Shown one piece after another: positions 16,462 through 26,292 of a stretch of DNA of 64,000 nucleotides. Origin of the DNA: Ureibacillus massiliensis 4400831 = CIP 108448 = CCUG 49529 (lineage in GTDB: Bacteria > Bacillota > Bacilli > Bacillales_A > Planococcaceae); the NCBI RefSeq assembly GCF_000772965.1, contig NZ_JPVQ01000012.1:1-64000 (forward strand), read 5' to 3'. The translations under genes were made by a program, and so were the position numbers. The notes under the pieces are model-generated. The model was not told where the DNA came from. It saw only the letters and a program-made list of their open reading frames with translations, and ran no database searches. The number at the start of each line of letters is the position of its first letter. The first letter of the stretch is position 1.

Positions 16462-17883
16462 ATGGAATTGTTTGAAAGTATATTAAAAAATGTAAATACA
16501 TTTTTATATTCTTACCTGTTAATCATTGTATTAGTTGGTGTAGGATTGTTTTTTACATTTAAAACAAGGTGTATTCAATTTCGATTAATCCCAGAAATGT
16601 TTAGGCTTTTAACAGAAAAATCACCCAAAGATCAAAAAGGGAAAAAGGGTATTTCATCTTTCCAGGCATTCACAATTTCTGCCGCTTCTCGTATTGGTAC
16701 AGGTAATATTGCCGGGGTAGCAACTGCCATTGCACTAGGTGGACCTGGAGCTGTATTTTGGATGTGGATAATTGCTCTAATTGGCGGTGCATCTGCATTA
16801 ATTGAAAGTACTTTAGCCCAAGTTTATAAAGTGAAGGATCCAATCACTGGAATGTATAAAGGTGGTCCAGCCTATTATATTGAAAAAGGGCTTAATAAAA
16901 AATGGATGGGTATCTTATTTGCGGTTGTTATTACATTGACTTATGGCTTTGTATTTAATGCAGTACAAGCAAATACGATTACAATCGCATTTGAAGAAAG
17001 TTTTGATACGAATCGCCTACTTGTAGGAATCATCATATCGATTTTAACGGCTATTATTGTGTTTGGCGGTTTGAAACGTATTGTAAATGTTACACAAATA
17101 ATTGTGCCAGTTATGGCAATTGCTTATATTGCCATAGCATTAATAGTAGTAATTTTAAATATGACTGCGTTACCTGAAGTAATTATGCTTATATTTAAAT
17201 CAGCATTTGGATTAGAAGAAGCCTTTGCTGGTATGATTGGGGCAGCGATTATGAATGGGATTAAACGTGGTTTATTCTCAAATGAAGCCGGGATGGGTTC
17301 TGCACCAAATGCAGCTGCAACGGCATCCGTTTCTCACCCAGTTAAACAAGGGTTAATTCAAGCGTTAGGTGTATTTATTGATACATTAGTTGTTTGTACT
17401 GCGACTGCAGCAATCGTATTACTAAGTGATGCATATCTTCAGTCTGATGCAGCATCAGTAAATTTAACACAGGCTTCATTAGTAGGTAGTTTAGGTGATT
17501 GGTCTGGAATATTTTTAGCGATTGCAGTCTTTTTATTTGCCTTTAGTACAATCATTGGTAACTATTATTACGGTGAAACAAATATTGGGTTTATTAAAGA
17601 ATCTAAAACAGCATTGCTTTTATTCCGAATATTAGTTGTGGGCTTTGTGTTATTTGGTTCTATTGCAAAGGTTCAAGTAGTATGGGATTTAGCCGATTTA
17701 TTTATGGCTATTATGGCACTGATTAACTTAATTGCGATTTTACTCCTTTGGAAAGTGGCGAAGCCCGTTATTAATGATTATTTAGAACAGCGAAAAAAAG
17801 GGAAAGACCCTGTGTTCTATAAGAAAAATGTTCCAAATATTGGCGATGTTGAATGCTGGGGAGACGAAGAAGACAAGCGATAA
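16462..17883 (+). CDS. Sodium:alanine/glycine symporter (AGCS family)
   Basis: It imports alanine or glycine with Na+. Around 10-11 membrane helices are visible. The family signature GIKRGLFSNEAGMGSAPNAA is at about residues 265-285, and TISAASRIGTGNIAGVATAI near 75-95 lines the substrate site. Length (473) is normal. GGAGG precedes ATG 16462. It is similar in type to B. subtilis AlsT/GlnT/YrbD; which one is not clear. Monocistronic. Confidence 0.92.
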   Translation: MELFESILKNVNTFLYSYLLIIVLVGVGLFFTFKTRCIQFRLIPEMFRLLTEKSPKDQKGKKGISSFQAFTISAASRIGTGNIAGVATAIALGGPGAVFWMWIIALIGGASALIESTLAQVYKVKDPITGMYKGGPAYYIEKGLNKKWMGILFAVVITLTYGFVFNAVQANTITIAFEESFDTNRLLVGIIISILTAIIVFGGLKRIVNVTQIIVPVMAIAYIAIALIVVILNMTALPEVIMLIFKSAFGLEEAFAGMIGAAIMNGIKRGLFSNEAGMGSAPNAAATASVSHPVKQGLIQALGVFIDTLVVCTATAAIVLLSDAYLQSDAASVNLTQASLVGSLGDWSGIFLAIAVFLFAFSTIIGNYYYGETNIGFIKESKTALLLFRILVVGFVLFGSIAKVQVVWDLADLFMAIMALINLIAILLLWKVAKPVINDYLEQRKKGKDPVFYKKNVPNIGDVECWGDEEDKR

Positions 17884-18058
17884 TAGAGAAACTACTAAAA
17901 CTCTCTGAACTATATCATGTAAAGAAACAGCAAGGTAAGGAATGGATGATAAAATTCAGTTCTTATTTTGCTGTTTTTTTAGTGAACATAGTATAGACCT
18001 ACTTTACTGTAATAAGAAATTTTTTATCATTAAGCGTATATCTTCATGAATATAAGAA

Positions 18059-18373
18059 GTGATTCTGGTGAAAAATGTTATTAAGATATTCCACGGTAAA
18101 GGGATGATAGGATTGGAGCATCATCAGCATGTCGTAGAGAAGGAAACGAATGCAGCAGCGTCTTTGTCAATTTTGCTTGCGGTCTTAGGGTTTATATTAA
18201 GTTTAATTCCTCTAGTAGGTTGGATTCTAGCACCATTTTTTTGGGTATTAGCTATTCTTTTTGGTATGGTAGGATTGCATAAGGAAGTAAATCGGGGAGC
18301 GGCTATATTAGGAATAGCAATCGGGTTTGTGACATTTATGTATAAGATTGCTCTCATGCAAATATTTAGTTAG
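18059..18373 (+). CDS. Small membrane protein, DUF4190-like
   Basis: About 100 residues with two or three hydrophobic helices: AASLSILLAVLGFILSLIPL, WILAPFFWVLAILFGMVGL and AAILGIAIGFVTFMYKIAL. The helix-Pro-helix pattern is like DUF4190 proteins of unknown function. The start is unsure: a GTG at 18068 and an ATG at 18104 (after AAAGGG) are both possible in place of 18059. The N-terminal HHQHVVEKET would lie in the cytoplasm. Confidence 0.65.
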   Translation: MILVKNVIKIFHGKGMIGLEHHQHVVEKETNAAASLSILLAVLGFILSLIPLVGWILAPFFWVLAILFGMVGLHKEVNRGAAILGIAIGFVTFMYKIALMQIFS

Positions 18374-18437
18374 AACGATTTTACTACGAAAGTCCCTTTG
18401 GTCGTCCTATGGTAGGCAATTGCTTAGGAGCAACAAT

Positions 18438-18470
18438 AAAGCCAACTCTAATCAAATGAGTTGGCTTTTA
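18438..18470. terminator. Bidirectional terminator between convergent genes
   Basis: AAAGCCAACTC pairs perfectly with GAGTTGGCTTT over 11 bp, with T- and A-rich flanks. It serves the small membrane protein and ampS. Confidence 0.8.
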
Positions 18471-18489
18471 TAATTAAAGAATAAAGCTA

Positions 18490-19731
18490 TTAGATCGCCC
18501 AATCGCCATTACGGAAAATTGGAACAGTAGTACCGTCTTGTTTAATACCGTCTATATCCATTTGAGCAGAACCAATCATAAAGTCTACATGAACAGTTGA
18601 TAGATTTAGTCCGCTAGCACGCAATTCATCTTGGCTCATTGTTGTGCCTCCCTGAATTGTCGTTGGATAAGCAGAGCCAATCGCAATATGATTTGATGCA
18701 TTTTCATCAAATAATGTATTGAAAAATGTAATACCTGACTGTGAAATTGTAGACGGATCTGGAACAAGTGCAATTTCTCCTAATCCAGTGCCACCTTCAT
18801 TATCAAATACGAGCTTTTTAATTGCCTCATCTCCCTTTTCAGCTGAGATATCGACAATTTTTCCATCCTTAAAATGTACTTCGATTCCTTCGATTAACGT
18901 ACCAGCATAGCTGAGCGGCTTTGTGCTACGGACTACTCCATCCATACGACGTGTATCTGGAGCAGTAAACAACTCCTCAGTTGGCATGTTAGCGATAAAT
19001 TCCTCACCCTTTGGATTATAGCTTTCAGCGCATACCCAAATATGGTTCTTAGGCAGCCCTAAAGTTAAATCCGTTCCAGGTGCAGTATAGTGAAGGGCAT
19101 CGAATTGGATTTCGTTTAATTTTGCGGCTTTTTCATTTAATATCTTTTTATGTTCATCCCAAGCTTTAATAGGATCTTCTTCATAAACTCGGCAAGTTTT
19201 GAAAATTTGATCCCATAATGCAGCTACCTGTTCCTCAGCTGTTGCCAAATTAGGGAATACTTTAGCTGCCCAACCAGCTCCTGCAGCTGCTGCGACTGTC
19301 CATTTTAAATCATTATTTTGTGTCGCTTTACGCTGTACATGAAGGGCTTTCCCCATAATAGACTGATATGAAGCAACTTTTGTAGGGTCAACATCATTAA
19401 GTAGACCTGGGTCACTAGAGATAATTGATAATCGGCTAACGCGGTGATTCAATACATGATCCTCAGATTCCTCAATCTCATACGGTGGAATGTTTGTTAA
19501 CACTTCCGTTGGTTGATGAACATAATGTAATTTTGTAATCTCGTCATCTGCCCATTTGACAATTACTTTTTCAGCACCTAATGCGTAAGCTTCCTTAGTA
19601 ATTAATCTTGCAAGCATTACCTGATCTACATTTATAGTCATCTTAACCCAATCGCCTGGTTGTACATTAATTCCTATCGTAACTAAAAGCTTAGCGTATT
19701 TTTTCAAATTTTCTTCAAAATTGGCTAACAT
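18490..19731 (-). CDS. ampS: M29-family metallo-aminopeptidase
   Basis: It removes N-terminal residues from peptides in the cytosol with two bound metals. The N-terminal domain begins FEENLKKYAKLLVTIGINVQ; the C-terminal catalytic domain has GEEFIANMPTEELFTAP, the NEGGTGLGEIALVPD metal-binding segment, FNTLFDENASNHIAIGSAYP and HVDFMIGS. All the family's Glu/His/Asp ligands appear present. The ATG at 19731 has GGGGG upstream at good distance. Length about 413 is normal. Monocistronic. Confidence 0.93.
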   Translation of the reverse strand: MLANFEENLKKYAKLLVTIGINVQPGDWVKMTINVDQVMLARLITKEAYALGAEKVIVKWADDEITKLHYVHQPTEVLTNIPPYEIEESEDHVLNHRVSRLSIISSDPGLLNDVDPTKVASYQSIMGKALHVQRKATQNNDLKWTVAAAAGAGWAAKVFPNLATAEEQVAALWDQIFKTCRVYEEDPIKAWDEHKKILNEKAAKLNEIQFDALHYTAPGTDLTLGLPKNHIWVCAESYNPKGEEFIANMPTEELFTAPDTRRMDGVVRSTKPLSYAGTLIEGIEVHFKDGKIVDISAEKGDEAIKKLVFDNEGGTGLGEIALVPDPSTISQSGITFFNTLFDENASNHIAIGSAYPTTIQGGTTMSQDELRASGLNLSTVHVDFMIGSAQMDIDGIKQDGTTVPIFRNGDWAI

Positions 19732-19853
19732 ATTCGATTCCCCCAATAATGTGTCTTGTTACCAATATAGCACTAATACTTTAACTATAAAAATGAATGA
19801 ACCCATCATTTAATTCTGACAAGTTTTTGAACAAATATGAAATTGTATGATAC

Positions 19854-20543
19854 TTATTTTGTTTGCGACATATATATTGAAACTGCATGGGCACGATTTT
19901 TAGCTTCTAGCTTTAATAAGGCTGATTTAATATATTGCTTAATTGTTCCTTCACTTAAATCAAGTGTCTGTGCCATTTCCTTAGTGGATAAACCATTTGA
20001 AAGTGCTTTAAGTATCTCATTTTCTCTTGGACTTAGTTTAGGGTGTGAGTGATTAATAGGTTGGATTAGAAGTTCACCAGCAGTTTTTCCGAAGATAGAT
20101 AGTTCTTCTATAAGCTTTGTTTCAATTTCAACATCCTGCTTACAAAATTCACTACATATATAAGCAATCGTTAAATTGTTAGCCACAATGGGAACAACTA
20201 GCAATGCCTTTAAAATATCATTTCGCTGATATCTACTTGTGATTTGAGTGATGATATCTTGGCCACGATAAAAAATCGGCCTGCGTTTCTCAACTGCTTG
20301 TCGAATAACCGTTAGTGCACGAATATCATCACGTATATAATTAAGGGATTGTAATTGTCCATCCACGAGCATAGCCACACCTTCGCCTACGTAACCAACG
20401 GGACTAAAGCGATAGAAGGATAGTTTTTCCCCTAAAAACAGCTTGTCAAACATACGCAAAATGTAACAGATCTGTTCCTCATGTGACTGTAAATGTACAC
20501 CACCCTTCAATTTTTCTTTCATGATGAAAGGTAACATCTGCAT
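19854..20543 (-). CDS. GAF-like plus LuxR-type HTH transcription regulator
   Basis: This 229-residue regulator has a sensory N-terminal part (residues 1-155, GAF-like by pattern) and a LuxR HTH at about 165-225: LSPRENEILKALSNGLSTKE, then LSEGTIKQYIKSALLKL. It is divergent to the esterase/BVMO genes and so is the probable regulator of that pathway. AAGGGAGTG precedes ATG 20543. A cre site lies between the two directions. Confidence 0.85.
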   Translation of the reverse strand: MQMLPFIMKEKLKGGVHLQSHEEQICYILRMFDKLFLGEKLSFYRFSPVGYVGEGVAMLVDGQLQSLNYIRDDIRALTVIRQAVEKRRPIFYRGQDIITQITSRYQRNDILKALLVVPIVANNLTIAYICSEFCKQDVEIETKLIEELSIFGKTAGELLIQPINHSHPKLSPRENEILKALSNGLSTKEMAQTLDLSEGTIKQYIKSALLKLEAKNRAHAVSIYMSQTK

Positions 20544-20567
20544 ATAATCACTCCCTTACATAAAAAT

Positions 20568-20582
20568 ATGCAAACGTTTACA
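20568..20582. promoter_or_regulatory. CcpA catabolite-responsive element (cre)
   Basis: ATGCAAACGTTTACA fits the degenerate cre consensus WTGNAANCGNWNNCW at every fixed position. It lies 25 bp upstream of the LuxR-type gene and about 150 bp upstream of the esterase, so preferred sugars would be expected to repress the regulator or the pathway. Confidence 0.6.
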
Positions 20583-20729
20583 CAAAAAGTAGTAAATGAC
20601 CATTAAAATTGCCTAATTTAGATAAAGGGAATTAGCTGAAATTGGGAATATGGATATGAAAAATAGTTTGATAGGATAAAGTTGCATACGAGGAGTCATG
20701 CAAATATATGGGAGAAAGGATGAAATTAG

Positions 20730-21659
20730 ATGGGATTAACGAATAACGCCAAGGTCTATCTCGAAGGCTTTTACAGTGGACCCAAACTACAGGACTTAAC
20801 AGCAGAACAAGTTCGTGCAGCTTTTGCGGCAGCACCTACTCCAGAAGGAATTGAAGTACCAAAAGTCACGAAAGTAGAAGATAGACAAATACCTGTTGAT
20901 GGTGGGGAAATAACTGTACGTATTTACACACCAAAAGGGGAAGGTCCATTTCCACTATTCGTTTATTACCACGGTGGGGGATGGGTTATCGGAAATTTAG
21001 AAACATCAGATGCAGGGTGCCGCTTGTTAGCAGAAACCACAGGTAGAGTAGTTGTGTCTGTTGATTATCGATTAGCTCCTGAGTTTAAATTTCCAGTACC
21101 AGTAGAAGATTGCTATACCGCACTGAACTGGGTGTATAATCATACAGCAGAATTGAATGCAAATGCTGAAGATATTGTTGTTGGTGGAGATTCAGCTGGT
21201 GGAAATTTAGCAACAGTAATGAACATCCTAAGCAACGAAAAAAATGGTCCGAAAATCACTGCACAGGCATTAATTTATCCTGCTACAAATCTTAATTTCA
21301 CAACTCCTTCATATGAAACATTTGCAAATGGATATGGACTTGATAAAGATTTAATGATTTGGTTTAGAGATTATTATGTAAATAGTGAAGAGGAATATAA
21401 AAATGTATATATTTCACCGTTATTATACGATGATGTAAGCGCTTTATCTCCTGCGATTATAGTAGCTGCAGACAATGACGTGTTAAAAGACGAAGGGGCA
21501 CTGTATCGAGATAAGCTAAAAAAAGCAGGGGTAAAGGTAGATTACAAGATAGTACCAGATAGTATTCACGGATTCTTCAGCAATATGGCGTTTTTCGCAG
21601 AGGAAACGAAATCGACAGTTAATGCCATTGCAGATTTTTTAAAGACTTTAAACAAATAA
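20730..21659 (+). CDS. Alpha/beta hydrolase, HSL-family esterase
   Basis: This is a carboxylesterase of the hormone-sensitive-lipase (Aes-like) group. The oxyanion HGGGW motif is in YYHGGGWVIGN, the nucleophile Ser in GGDSAGGNLA, the catalytic Asp in AADNDVLKDEG, and the His in DSIHGFF. Length (309) is normal; no signal peptide, so cytosolic. The BVMO gene starts 16 bp after its stop, so both are co-transcribed. It likely hydrolyses the ester or lactone made by the BVMO. ATG 20730 follows GAGAAAGGA. Confidence 0.9.
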   Translation: MGLTNNAKVYLEGFYSGPKLQDLTAEQVRAAFAAAPTPEGIEVPKVTKVEDRQIPVDGGEITVRIYTPKGEGPFPLFVYYHGGGWVIGNLETSDAGCRLLAETTGRVVVSVDYRLAPEFKFPVPVEDCYTALNWVYNHTAELNANAEDIVVGGDSAGGNLATVMNILSNEKNGPKITAQALIYPATNLNFTTPSYETFANGYGLDKDLMIWFRDYYVNSEEEYKNVYISPLLYDDVSALSPAIIVAADNDVLKDEGALYRDKLKKAGVKVDYKIVPDSIHGFFSNMAFFAEETKSTVNAIADFLKTLNK

Positions 21660-21674
21660 CCAAAGGGGGATTTT

Positions 21675-23297
21675 ATGGGGGAAAAACAATTTGATGCAAT
21701 TGTAGTCGGCGCCGGTTTTGCAGGACTTTATATGCTTCATAAACTTAGAGAGCGCGGATTAAAGGTTCGAGTAATTGAGGCTGCTGATGGTGTAGGAGGT
21801 ACTTGGTATTGGAGTCGTTATCCTGGGGCGAGATGTGACTCTGATTCAATCTTCTATACTTTTACTTTCTCAAAAGAGTTATACCAAAAGTGGCGTTGGC
21901 CAGAACGATATTCCGCACAGCCGGATATCCTGAAGTACTTGAATTTCGTTGCGGATGAACTAAATTTAAGACCTGATATACAATTTGAAACTCGTGTTAC
22001 AAAGGCAAGCTTTAATGACAAGAAAAAGAAATGGGAAATTGAAACAGATACAAATGAAAAATTAGAAGCAAAATATTTTATTAGTGGTGTTGGATGCTTA
22101 TCAACAACAAATATTCCGCCATTTGAAGGGGTCGAAACATTTAAAGGAGAAAAGTATCATACAGGGCGTTGGCCACATGAAGGTGTAGACTTTACAGGGA
22201 AACGTGTCGTAATTATTGGGAATGGATCAAGTGGCGTACAAGCAATGCCAATTATTGCAAAACAGGCTAAAGAGCTTACGTTATTAATGCGCACACCTCA
22301 CTATGTTGCAGAAGCGCGTAACCATCCATTAACAACGGAACAGCAGGATAAAGCAATGGCTAATTATGAATATATTCGAAATGCATTCTTCACTACTCCA
22401 GGTGGAATACATTCATACTCAACTGGGAAATCTGCTACTGAGCTTCCGCCAGAGGAACAAAAGAAACAGCTAGAATATGTTTGGGAATCAGGTGGTCTTG
22501 CGCTTGGTTCAGTATTTTCAGATGTAGGGGTAAGTAAAGAGACGAACTTTGTTGTTTCACAATTTGTTCGCGATAAAATTGATGAAATTGTAGAAGATCC
22601 TGAAGTAGCAAAAAAATTACATCCAGATTACTATATCACTACGAAACGATTAATCATCGGTACGAACTATTATGAAATTTTTAATGAAGACCATGTTAAC
22701 CTTGTATCTTTAAAGGAAAATCCAATTGTCCGTATCGTTGAAAATGGAGTAGAGCTAGAAAATGGAACAATCGAGTGTGATGCGATTGTATTTGCAACTG
22801 GCTATGATTCCATGACTGGTTCCATTTTAAGAATGGACATTCGTGGACGCGATGGCCAACCGCTTAAAGAAAAGTGGGAAAATGGAAAAGTAGTAAAAAC
22901 ATATCTCGGCTTATCAGTTCAAAACTTCCCGAATTTCTTTATGATAACAGGACCTCAAAGCCCATCGGTATTAACTAATATGCCATCTTCTATAGAACAG
23001 CATGTTGATTGGATCGATAGATGTATTGAGTATTTAGAAGAAAATAATGTTCAAACAATAGAAGCAAAAGAAGATGCGGAAGTAGAATGGGCAAAACAAT
23101 GTGATGATATTGCAAATACTACCTTATTCCCATATACGAATTCTTGGTATACGGGTGCCAACCTTGATGGCAGTACAAAACGTAGTGGTTTTGTCATTTA
23201 CGTTGGGGGGTTAAACAATTATCGGAAAATATGTGATGAAGTGGCGGATAAAAACTATGAAGGCTTCCTATTAGACGGGGCTAATGTATTAAGTTAA
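21675..23297 (+). CDS. Type I Baeyer-Villiger monooxygenase (FAD, NADPH)
   Basis: It inserts one oxygen next to a ketone to give an ester or lactone. The FAD Rossmann motif is VVGAGFAGLYML; the BVMO fingerprint F-x-G-x3-H-T-x2-W-P is seen as FKGEKYHTGRWP (about residues 155-166), followed by the NADPH Rossmann IIGNGSSGVQ. An upstream GGTWYWSRYPGARCDSDS segment is typical of cyclohexanone/phenylacetone-type enzymes. The 540 residues are full length. AAGGGGG precedes ATG 21675. Paired with an esterase it makes a ketone-degradation module; the native ketone is unknown. Confidence 0.95.
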   Translation: MGEKQFDAIVVGAGFAGLYMLHKLRERGLKVRVIEAADGVGGTWYWSRYPGARCDSDSIFYTFTFSKELYQKWRWPERYSAQPDILKYLNFVADELNLRPDIQFETRVTKASFNDKKKKWEIETDTNEKLEAKYFISGVGCLSTTNIPPFEGVETFKGEKYHTGRWPHEGVDFTGKRVVIIGNGSSGVQAMPIIAKQAKELTLLMRTPHYVAEARNHPLTTEQQDKAMANYEYIRNAFFTTPGGIHSYSTGKSATELPPEEQKKQLEYVWESGGLALGSVFSDVGVSKETNFVVSQFVRDKIDEIVEDPEVAKKLHPDYYITTKRLIIGTNYYEIFNEDHVNLVSLKENPIVRIVENGVELENGTIECDAIVFATGYDSMTGSILRMDIRGRDGQPLKEKWENGKVVKTYLGLSVQNFPNFFMITGPQSPSVLTNMPSSIEQHVDWIDRCIEYLEENNVQTIEAKEDAEVEWAKQCDDIANTTLFPYTNSWYTGANLDGSTKRSGFVIYVGGLNNYRKICDEVADKNYEGFLLDGANVLS

Positions 23298-23318
23298 TAA
23301 CTATAATATAAGAAATTT

Positions 23319-23354
23319 AAAGGGTGATTTCTATAAAAATATCACCCTTTTTTC
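23319..23354 (+). terminator. Terminator of the esterase-BVMO operon
   Basis: AAAGGGTGAT (23319-23328) pairs perfectly with ATCACCCTTT (23341-23350), followed by T's. Confidence 0.82.
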
Positions 23355-23370
23355 AATTTTTAAAAAATAA

Positions 23371-23392
23371 TTGAATAATAATTGGTATTCAA
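23371..23392 (+). promoter_or_regulatory. Inverted repeat upstream of the VOC gene
   Basis: TTGAATA and TATTCAA form 7-bp perfect arms with an 8-nt spacer. ATTGGTATT also recurs at 23381 and 23404. It is a possible operator or promoter part. Confidence 0.3.
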
Positions 23393-23444
23393 AGCTAGAA
23401 TATATTGGTATTACTAATAAAAAAAGGGTTATTAGGAGGAAGGA

Positions 23445-23840
23445 ATGGGTAGATTAATACATTTTGAAATTCACGTTAACGACATGGAAAGAGCAAAAAA
23501 TTTTTATGGAGAAGTATTTGGTTGGAAGTTTGAGGATTGGAGTGACTATGCTGGGATGCCATACTTTGGTGCAGTAACTGGAGAAGATAATGAGATTGGA
23601 ATAAACGGTGCACTCATGAAAAGACAAGGGCCAACCCCTGAACAAGGACAAGCTTTAAATGGATTTGCTTGCACAATGGGAGTGGATGATTACGATGCTA
23701 CAGAATCAAAAATTCTAGAGCTTGGGGGAACTGTTGCACTACCAAAACATGCTCTACCAGGAATGGCATGGCAAGGATACTATATTGATTGTGAAGGAAA
23801 TGTTTTTGGCATTCATCAAACAGATCAAAATGCAAAATAA
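23445..23840 (+). CDS. VOC-superfamily (glyoxalase/dioxygenase-like) protein
   Basis: A 131-residue protein with one vicinal-oxygen-chelate domain: HFEIHVNDMERAKNFYGEVFGWKF at the start and the second half ending YYIDCEGNVFGIHQTD. Putative metal ligands are the first His (residue 6) and the Glu in DCEGN. Function in the family ranges from lyases to resistance proteins, so no reaction is assigned. GGAGGAAGG precedes ATG 23445. It has its own upstream region but follows the BVMO operon. Confidence 0.8.
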   Translation: MGRLIHFEIHVNDMERAKNFYGEVFGWKFEDWSDYAGMPYFGAVTGEDNEIGINGALMKRQGPTPEQGQALNGFACTMGVDDYDATESKILELGGTVALPKHALPGMAWQGYYIDCEGNVFGIHQTDQNAK

Positions 23841-23881
23841 ATAAAAGACTTACAATTAAATAATGAAATCAAATATTAAAA

Positions 23882-23910
23882 ACCCCCTTACTTTTTTTCA
23901 GTAAGGGGGG
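23882..23910 (-). terminator. Terminator of sstT
   Basis: CCCCCTTAC pairs with GTAAGGGGG and on the minus strand a TTTTTAAT tract follows. It lies just past the sstT stop. Confidence 0.75.
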
Positions 23911-23925
23911 AGCTTGTTTCAAAAA

Positions 23926-25146
23926 TTAATTTGCAGCTGCTTCTTTGCGTTTTTTTGCAATATCAGCTGTTGCCGTAAATAATACGTCAGAAGAAGAGTT
24001 AAGAGCAGTTTCACAAGAGTCTTGTAATACACCAATGATGAAGCCAACTCCAATCACTTGTGCCGCTATATCATCAGAAATACCAAGTAAACTACAAGCA
24101 AGTGGGATTAATAATAAGGAACCACCGGCAACACCTGAAGCTCCGGCAGCAGAAACCGCTGAAAGTACCATTAAAATAATTGCTGTCCAGATGTCTACTT
24201 CAACTCCAACCGTATGTGCAGCAGCTAATGTTAAAACAGAAATCGTAACAGCTGCACCAGCCATATTAATAGTAGCTCCTAATGGAATCGAAACAGAGTA
24301 AGTATCCTCGTTTAACCCTAGTTTTTTACAAAGGTTCATATTAACAGGGATATTTGCTGCAGAACTACGAGTAAAGAAGGCAGTCAAACCACTTTCCTTT
24401 AATGTAGCCCATACTAACGGATATGGATTTCTTCTTGTGAATATAAAAGAAATAATTGGATTTACCACTAATGCAACAAAGAACATTGCTCCAAGAAGTA
24501 ATAATAATAATTGACCGTATTTTACTAATGAAGATAACCCATTAGTAGAGATTGCAGAGAACACAAGACCCATAATACCAAATGGAGCTAATTCAATTAC
24601 CCATTTAACTATAGTTGTAATTGCATCTGAAACATTGGAAATCATCGTTTTTGTTGTATCAGCTGCTTTCCTTAGAATAAAACCGAGTAAAATTGCCCAC
24701 ATAAGAATTCCTAAATAGTTAGCACTTAATAATGCATTTACAGGATTATCTACTAGGTTATTTAATAATGTTTGAAGTACTTCTAAAATTCCTTCAGGAG
24801 GTGCAATATCCTCAGCGCCACTAGTTAGTATCATATTCACAGGAAAAAGAAAACTAGCAACTACTCCAACCGCACCAGCAGATATTGTCCCAATAACATA
24901 GAGTAAAATAACAGTTTTCATATTTGTTTCTTTTCCGCTAGTATGATTAGAAATAGCATGGATTACTAAGAATAAAACTAAAATTGGTGCAACGGCTTTA
25001 AGTGCACCTGTAAATAATGAACCGAAAATCGATACCCATTGTGATGAATCTGGTATAGTAACTGCCAGCAAAATACCTATTACTAGTCCCGCAAGTATGC
25101 GTAAGACTAGACTTATTTCAGTCCATTTAACTACGATGTTTTTCAT
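23926..25146 (-). CDS. sstT: Serine/threonine:sodium symporter
   Basis: A DAACS-family transporter. The order of helices and the segments [40 protein letters not shown] (hairpin and substrate loop) and [17 protein letters not shown] are those of SstT. C-terminal [21 protein letters not shown] is also conserved. Length (406) is normal. A GGAGGT-type site precedes ATG 25146. Monocistronic; substrate from family. Confidence 0.92.
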   Translation of the reverse strand: MKNIVVKWTEISLVLRILAGLVIGILLAVTIPDSSQWVSIFGSLFTGALKAVAPILVLFLVIHAISNHTSGKETNMKTVILLYVIGTISAGAVGVVASFLFPVNMILTSGAEDIAPPEGILEVLQTLLNNLVDNPVNALLSANYLGILMWAILLGFILRKAADTTKTMISNVSDAITTIVKWVIELAPFGIMGLVFSAISTNGLSSLVKYGQLLLLLLGAMFFVALVVNPIISFIFTRRNPYPLVWATLKESGLTAFFTRSSAANIPVNMNLCKKLGLNEDTYSVSIPLGATINMAGAAVTISVLTLAAAHTVGVEVDIWTAIILMVLSAVSAAGASGVAGGSLLLIPLACSLLGISDDIAAQVIGVGFIIGVLQDSCETALNSSSDVLFTATADIAKKRKEAAAN

Positions 25147-25467
25147 GACTTACCTCCGATATTAATACAAACAAATTATATATTTTTAGAGCGAACAATT
25201 GTACTGCCCTAATGGACACTTTGATAGAGACAAGTTTATCATGAATAATTCAAAAGCGAAACAAGTAATTATTTCAAAATATAAAAAAATTAAAGATTAT
25301 TTTGTAGGATATTTGAAAATAAAAGAATTGAGAATAAGAAAAGATATATTATCAAAATAATCTGAAAATTTATAATTATATTATTTTGAATTTTAAGAAA
25401 GTTATTCTGCTTTTTGATACAATAAATTAGGATAATCTATGAATTGTTAAATGAGGGGGAGAGTTCT
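25147..25467. other. Intergenic region with no identified feature
   Basis: This stretch between divergent sstT and the aldolase gene is very AT-rich. It must hold both promoters, but I could not pick a convincing one. Confidence 0.4.
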
Positions 25468-26238
25468 TTGAAGAACATCGTCAAAGAAAAAATGCTAAAA
25501 GGGGAAAAAACGCTAGGAACATTTCATGAAATAGGCAGTGCATCTGCATTAGAGTGTATAGGCTATGCAGGTCTTGATTATGCCATTATTGATACTGAGC
25601 ATGGTCCGTTTAGTGTAGAAACAACACAATCCTTAATTCGTGCTGCAAAGGTTTCAAATGTCACGCCTTTTGTTCGTGTAAAGGATGGAGAACGAAACTC
25701 CATATTAAAAACATTGGATGTTGGAGCAATGGGGATAATTATCCCGAATGTCCATACAGTTGAGGAAGTAAGGGAGATTGTAAAATACGGGAAATTTTAT
25801 CCAATAGGTGAAAGAGGTATTGCGCCAACGAGTGGCAGTTCATTTTGGTACGCTGATTATGCAAAGCAAGGGTTAGAGCATTATTTCCAAGTGAGCAACA
25901 ACGAAGCATTAATTATTCCACAATGTGAAACAGTTGGGTGTTTAGAAAATATTGAGGAAATCGTTCGTACTGAAGGCGTAGATGGTATTTTTATAGGTCC
26001 ATATGATCTCTCAGCAGCACTAGGAAAACCTGGTCAGCTTGAAGATGAAGAGGTAAAAGCCGTAATTCAAAAAGTTGTGGATGCATGTAAGCTTGCCAAT
26101 AAATTTTCTTTTATTTATGCTGGTTCCGAGGAAGCGGTAAAGAAATATTATGCTATGGGCATTGACTCTGTAACTTATAAAATGGACATTATTTTACTAA
26201 CGGAAGCTTACCAAAAGCTATTAGCGAATATAAAATAA
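25468..26238 (+). CDS. HpcH/HpaI-family class II aldolase
   Basis: It is a metal-dependent pyruvate aldolase of the 4-hydroxy-2-oxoheptanedioate aldolase type. DYAIIDTEHGPFS holds the catalytic His and near it the metal region; PQCETVGCLENIEEI and GIFIGPYDLSAALGKPGQL (metal Glu/Asp and pyruvate loop) are classic. The Arg of FVRVKDGE is present. TTG 25468 is the likely start, since GAGGGGGAG lies just before it. Length about 257 is normal. The physiological substrate cannot be told; the single gene has its own terminator. Confidence 0.9.
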   Translation: MKNIVKEKMLKGEKTLGTFHEIGSASALECIGYAGLDYAIIDTEHGPFSVETTQSLIRAAKVSNVTPFVRVKDGERNSILKTLDVGAMGIIIPNVHTVEEVREIVKYGKFYPIGERGIAPTSGSSFWYADYAKQGLEHYFQVSNNEALIIPQCETVGCLENIEEIVRTEGVDGIFIGPYDLSAALGKPGQLEDEEVKAVIQKVVDACKLANKFSFIYAGSEEAVKKYYAMGIDSVTYKMDIILLTEAYQKLLANIK

Positions 26239-26246
26239 ATCGAAAA

Positions 26247-26290
26247 AAAGGTGATTTGAAATTGGAATTAATTTCAGATCACCTTTATTC
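26247..26290. terminator. Bidirectional terminator between aldolase and dapA
   Basis: AAAGGTGATTTGAAATT (26247-26263) pairs with AATTTCAGATCACCTTT (26270-26286), about 16 of 17 bp. A/T tracts flank both sides. Confidence 0.8.
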
Positions 26291-26292
26291 AT

